DNA of 33,889 nt, from NCBI GenBank assembly GCA_001769005.1, contig MENE01000137.1:1-33889 (forward strand), read 5' to 3'. Below, piece by piece: positions 31,468 to 33,889 of the stretch. Source of the stretch: Bacteroidetes bacterium GWA2_31_9b (GTDB lineage Bacteria > Bacteroidota > Bacteroidia > Bacteroidales > UBA12077). Below the pieces are notes generated by a model. That model had not been told where the DNA came from. It saw only the letters and a program-made list of their open reading frames with translations, and ran no database searches. The stretch's first letter is position 1, and every line of letters starts with the position of its first letter. The position numbers were made by a program, and so were the translations under genes.

Positions 31468-33006
31468 TCAGTTTCCCCATCCACTTCTATCCAAACTTCT
31501 ATATTGAATAGCTTCTGCAAGATGATAAGCCTGGATTTTTTCTTTTCCTTCGAGATCGGCAATGGTTCTGGAAACTTTTAAAATGCGGTCGTAAGCTCGT
31601 GCTGATAATCCAAGTTTTTCCATCGCTTTTTTAAGGAGAGTTTGTCCAGCAGAATCTATCTCACAAAACTCACGAATTTGCTTCGACGACATTTGCGCAT
31701 TACAATAAATATTTTCAAAATTTTCAAATCGTTTTGACTGTATTTCCCTTGCAATAATTACTCTTTCACGAATACTTGCACTACTCTCGGCAGGTTTTAT
31801 TTCTGACAATTTATCGTAAGAAACCGGAACAACTTCAACATGAATATCAATTCTATCAAGCAAAGGGCCTGAGATTTTATTTAAATACCTTTGAATACTC
31901 CCGGGAGCGCAAACACATTGTTTTTCAGGATGATTGTAATATCCGCAAGGGCATGGATTCATTGATGAAACGAGCATAAAACTTGCAGGATACTCAACAG
32001 TAAATTTTGCACGACTAATGGTAATTACTCTATCTTCAAGAGGCTGTCTCATTACTTCTAAAACTGATCGCTGAAATTCGGGCAGTTCATCTAAAAATAA
32101 AACACCATTATGAGCTAATGATATTTCACCAGGTTGAGGATATTGACCTCCACCAACAAGCGCAACATCGGAAATGGTATGATGAGGCGATCGGAATGGA
32201 CGTTTTGTCATCAGCGACGTTTCTGTATCAATTTTTCCTGCTACAGAATGAATTTTTGTTGTTTCTAATGCTTCGTGTAAAGTTAGCGGTGGTATTATAG
32301 TAGGTAGCCGTTTTGAAAGCATTGTTTTTCCTGCTCCCGGAGGACCGATCATAACAATATTATGTCCTCCTGCTGCTGCAATTTCGAGTGCTCGCTTAAC
32401 ATTTTCCTGTCCACGAACATCCGAAAAGTCAATATCGTAATTATTAACATTGTTAAAAAACTCTTCACGTGTATCGATTACAGTTTTTTCTAGTTCGCAT
32501 TCACCATTAAAGAAATCGATTACCTCTTTAATATTATCAACGCCATAAACATCAATATTATTAACAACAGATGCTTCGCGTGCATTTGCTTTTGGAAGAA
32601 TAAAACCTTTAAATCCTTCTTTGCGTGCTTGAATAGCTATTGGTAGAACACCTTTAATTTTTTGAACAGTCCCATCGAGCGAAAGTTCGCCCATAATAAC
32701 AAAATCATTTAAAGTGTCATGTTTTATAAGTTCAGATGCAGCTAAAACTCCGATCGCCAATGGTAAATCGTATGCCGAGCCTTCTTTGCGAATATCGGCA
32801 GGAGCCATATTAATAACAATTTTTTTACCCGGGACTTTTAGCCCGTGAGTTCTTAGAGCTGAATCTATACGTTGCTGACTTTCTTTTACTGCACTGTCGG
32901 GCAAACCTACAAGATAAAAATTTACTCCCTGGGAAACACTAACTTCTATGGTAATTGTTGTTGCATTAATTCCATGAACAGCGCTTCCGAATGTTTTTAC
33001 TAACAT
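31468..33006 (-). CDS. YifB/ComM-family Mg-chelatase-like AAA+ ATPase
   Basis: A 512-residue protein with an N-terminal Lon-substrate-like domain (about 1-170), a central AAA+ Mg-chelatase-type ATPase and a C-terminal helical domain. Walker A is GPPGAGKT (221-228), Walker B is FLDELPEF, and the family's cysteine cluster NPCPCGYYNHPEKQCVCAPG is present, followed by SGPLLDRIDIH. ComM, a close relative, is a hexameric helicase that promotes branch migration during natural transformation, so a role in DNA recombination is likely. It starts 14 nt after the gmhA stop on the same strand and is probably co-transcribed with it. Confidence 0.95.
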   Translation of the reverse strand: MLVKTFGSAVHGINATTITIEVSVSQGVNFYLVGLPDSAVKESQQRIDSALRTHGLKVPGKKIVINMAPADIRKEGSAYDLPLAIGVLAASELIKHDTLNDFVIMGELSLDGTVQKIKGVLPIAIQARKEGFKGFILPKANAREASVVNNIDVYGVDNIKEVIDFFNGECELEKTVIDTREEFFNNVNNYDIDFSDVRGQENVKRALEIAAAGGHNIVMIGPPGAGKTMLSKRLPTIIPPLTLHEALETTKIHSVAGKIDTETSLMTKRPFRSPHHTISDVALVGGGQYPQPGEISLAHNGVLFLDELPEFQRSVLEVMRQPLEDRVITISRAKFTVEYPASFMLVSSMNPCPCGYYNHPEKQCVCAPGSIQRYLNKISGPLLDRIDIHVEVVPVSYDKLSEIKPAESSASIRERVIIAREIQSKRFENFENIYCNAQMSSKQIREFCEIDSAGQTLLKKAMEKLGLSARAYDRILKVSRTIADLEGKEKIQAYHLAEAIQYRSLDRSGWGN

Positions 33007-33020
33007 CCGCTTTCGATTTA

Positions 33021-33587
33021 TTAAATTTTACTTTCGATATATTGTATCAGTGAATGTATAACTTTTATATGTATTTCCTGAACTCTATCAGCGTATTTTG
33101 AGTAAGGAGCTCTAATTTCAATATCGCACAATCCTGATAGTTTGCCGCCATCTTTACCTGTAAGGGCGATAACAAATAATCCATTTTCCTTTGCCTTTTC
33201 TGCAGCTTTTATAACGTTTTCAGAGTTTCCGCTTGTGCTGATTGCAAGAAGTGTATCTCCTTTTTTACCAATAGATTCAATAAATCTGGAAAAAATAAAA
33301 TCATATCCGAAATCATTTGCTGTACATGAAATATGTGTAGGATCTGAAATTGAGATTGCCGAAATTGCTTTACGGATTTCTCTGAATCTCCCACTTAATT
33401 CTTCGGCAAAATGCATCGCATCTGCCATTGATCCACCATTTCCACAGGAAATAATTTTACAACCTGATTTTATGGACTTTACCAATAAATCTCCGGCAGA
33501 TTCAATATTTTTAAAATTGTGCTCATTAGAAATAAACTGATTCAAAATTTCAAGAGATTCTAAGAAAGTATTTTTAATGGTAAACAT
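33021..33587 (-). CDS. gmhA: D-sedoheptulose-7-phosphate isomerase
   Basis: GmhA turns sedoheptulose-7-phosphate into glycero-manno-heptose-7-phosphate, the first step towards ADP-heptose for the LPS inner core. The 188-residue SIS-domain protein shows the phosphate-binding CGNGGSMADAMHFAEEL (48-64; read as the GmhA signature), SGRFR, the TSGNSENVI loop (about 117-125) and the C-terminal QEIHIKVIHSLI helix carrying family metal-site residues. Length is typical. No other heptose genes (hldE, gmhB) are in the window. It is the first gene of a short operon with yifB. The upstream 256 nt are AT-rich, and I see no exact promoter box on this strand. Confidence 0.94.
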   Translation of the reverse strand: MFTIKNTFLESLEILNQFISNEHNFKNIESAGDLLVKSIKSGCKIISCGNGGSMADAMHFAEELSGRFREIRKAISAISISDPTHISCTANDFGYDFIFSRFIESIGKKGDTLLAISTSGNSENVIKAAEKAKENGLFVIALTGKDGGKLSGLCDIEIRAPYSKYADRVQEIHIKVIHSLIQYIESKI

Positions 33588-33807
33588 GTATTCTAAATAT
33601 TTATATTGCTAAGATATATATAATCTTTAAATTATTTAAATCACTTAGATTTGATTTTTTCAAAGTTTTTCTATTAATTACTCAGTATAATTTTCTTTAC
33701 ATTACAATCATTTTATTAATAAAACAATAATTAAAATCAATGAAAATATGATATTTCTGAAACACACTTTTTGAAAAATAAATCATAAAATTGATGATTG
33801 ATTTGGT

Positions 33808-33825
33808 TACATTTGTATAAATTTG
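33808..33825 (+). promoter_or_regulatory. Two overlapping promoter -7 boxes before the bifunctional nuclease gene
   Basis: TACATTTG (33808-33815) and TAAATTTG (33818-33825) each match TAnnTTTG exactly. They lie 28 and 18 nt before the ATG at 33844. TTG at 33798-33800 is 17 nt before the second box, slightly short of the normal spacing. Confidence 0.55.
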
Positions 33826-33843
33826 ATTATTGAATAATTTTTT

Positions 33844-33889
33844 ATGAGTAAGATTAAACTAAATGTACTTGGAATTTCTTATAGTCAAA
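33844..33889 (+). CDS. Bifunctional nuclease family protein, first 15 residues (3' end outside window)
   Basis: Only MSKIKLNVLGISYSQ is visible before the window ends. This closely resembles the N-terminus of bifunctional nuclease (BFN, formerly DUF151) proteins of Bacteroidota, which begin with a similar KIKLxVLGISYSQ strand. The two consensus promoter boxes and the A/T-rich leader support it as a true start. The identification rests on recall of the family's N-terminus over 15 residues, so it is provisional. Confidence 0.65.
   Translation, partial: MSKIKLNVLGISYSQ

Noticed and set aside
33142..33540. Plus-strand 132-residue frame antisense to gmhA
   Set aside because: It lies wholly within the well-supported gmhA gene and shows no family resemblance.
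1..33889. CRISPR arrays, insertion sequences, long direct repeats or rRNA
   Set aside because: Reading the window on both strands showed no regularly spaced repeats, no transposase genes and no rRNA-like sequence.

Overview
The window is a chromosomal segment from a member of the Bacteroidota, most likely Bacteroidales or a near relative. It is AT-rich. The support is the bTHX ribosomal protein, a Reg_prop/Y_Y_Y double-propeller sensor, many SPII lipoproteins, a TonB-family energy transducer, and tRNAs without an encoded CCA. Promoter boxes fit the Bacteroidota consensus TAnnTTTG with a TTG/TTTG about 19-20 nt upstream, and the leaders before start codons are A-rich and lack Shine-Dalgarno sequences. 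I see no prophage, insertion sequence, CRISPR array or rRNA. No gene-free stretch exceeds about 265 nt.

Layout. 1-3940 (+): the 3' end of serS, a terminator, then four overlapping genes (lipoprotein, EamA transporter, S41 protease, ruvC). 3960-6690: a TonB protein (-), tRNA-Ala(GGC) (+) and an M28 peptidase lipoprotein (-). 6796-13002: a MuiA/DUF4139 protein (+), then prfB with its programmed +1 frameshift, an LPP20-like lipoprotein, recX and prmC (all -), and divergent ribD (+). 13119-18675 (+): a TPR-caspase lipoprotein followed by a 1062-residue transmembrane sensor phosphatase. 18742-21279 (-): a LOG-family hydrolase, rpsT, tRNA-Glu and an Mpl-like Mur ligase. 21379-23982 (+): an MBL hydrolase, a DUF1353-like protein, an NdpA-like protein and a small membrane protein. 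23985-25481 (-): a SiaC-like phosphoprotein preceded by a tandem SiaB-SiaB kinase. 25640-27300 (+): an MDR oxidoreductase and a HEPN-like/CBS protein. 27365-33587 (-): a DUF4190-like protein, a thioredoxin-like protein, bTHX, hppA, yifB and gmhA. The + strand start of a bifunctional nuclease runs off the right edge.

Most of the window is housekeeping. The unusual part is signalling. A periplasmic 14-blade propeller is joined through one membrane helix to a cytoplasmic SpoIIE/PP2C phosphatase, and its gene lies 10 nt downstream of a predicted outer-membrane orthocaspase. A perfect intrinsic terminator sits inside codons 10-21 of the phosphatase gene. About 5 kb further on, a kinase with two SiaB domains in one chain is encoded next to its SiaC-type substrate. 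In the Pseudomonas Sia pathway a membrane PP2C phosphatase (SiaA) opposes the kinase SiaB on SiaC. The window therefore carries all three activities in a new arrangement, with the propeller protein as a candidate SiaA equivalent. That link is inference; the individual domain calls rest on visible motifs.
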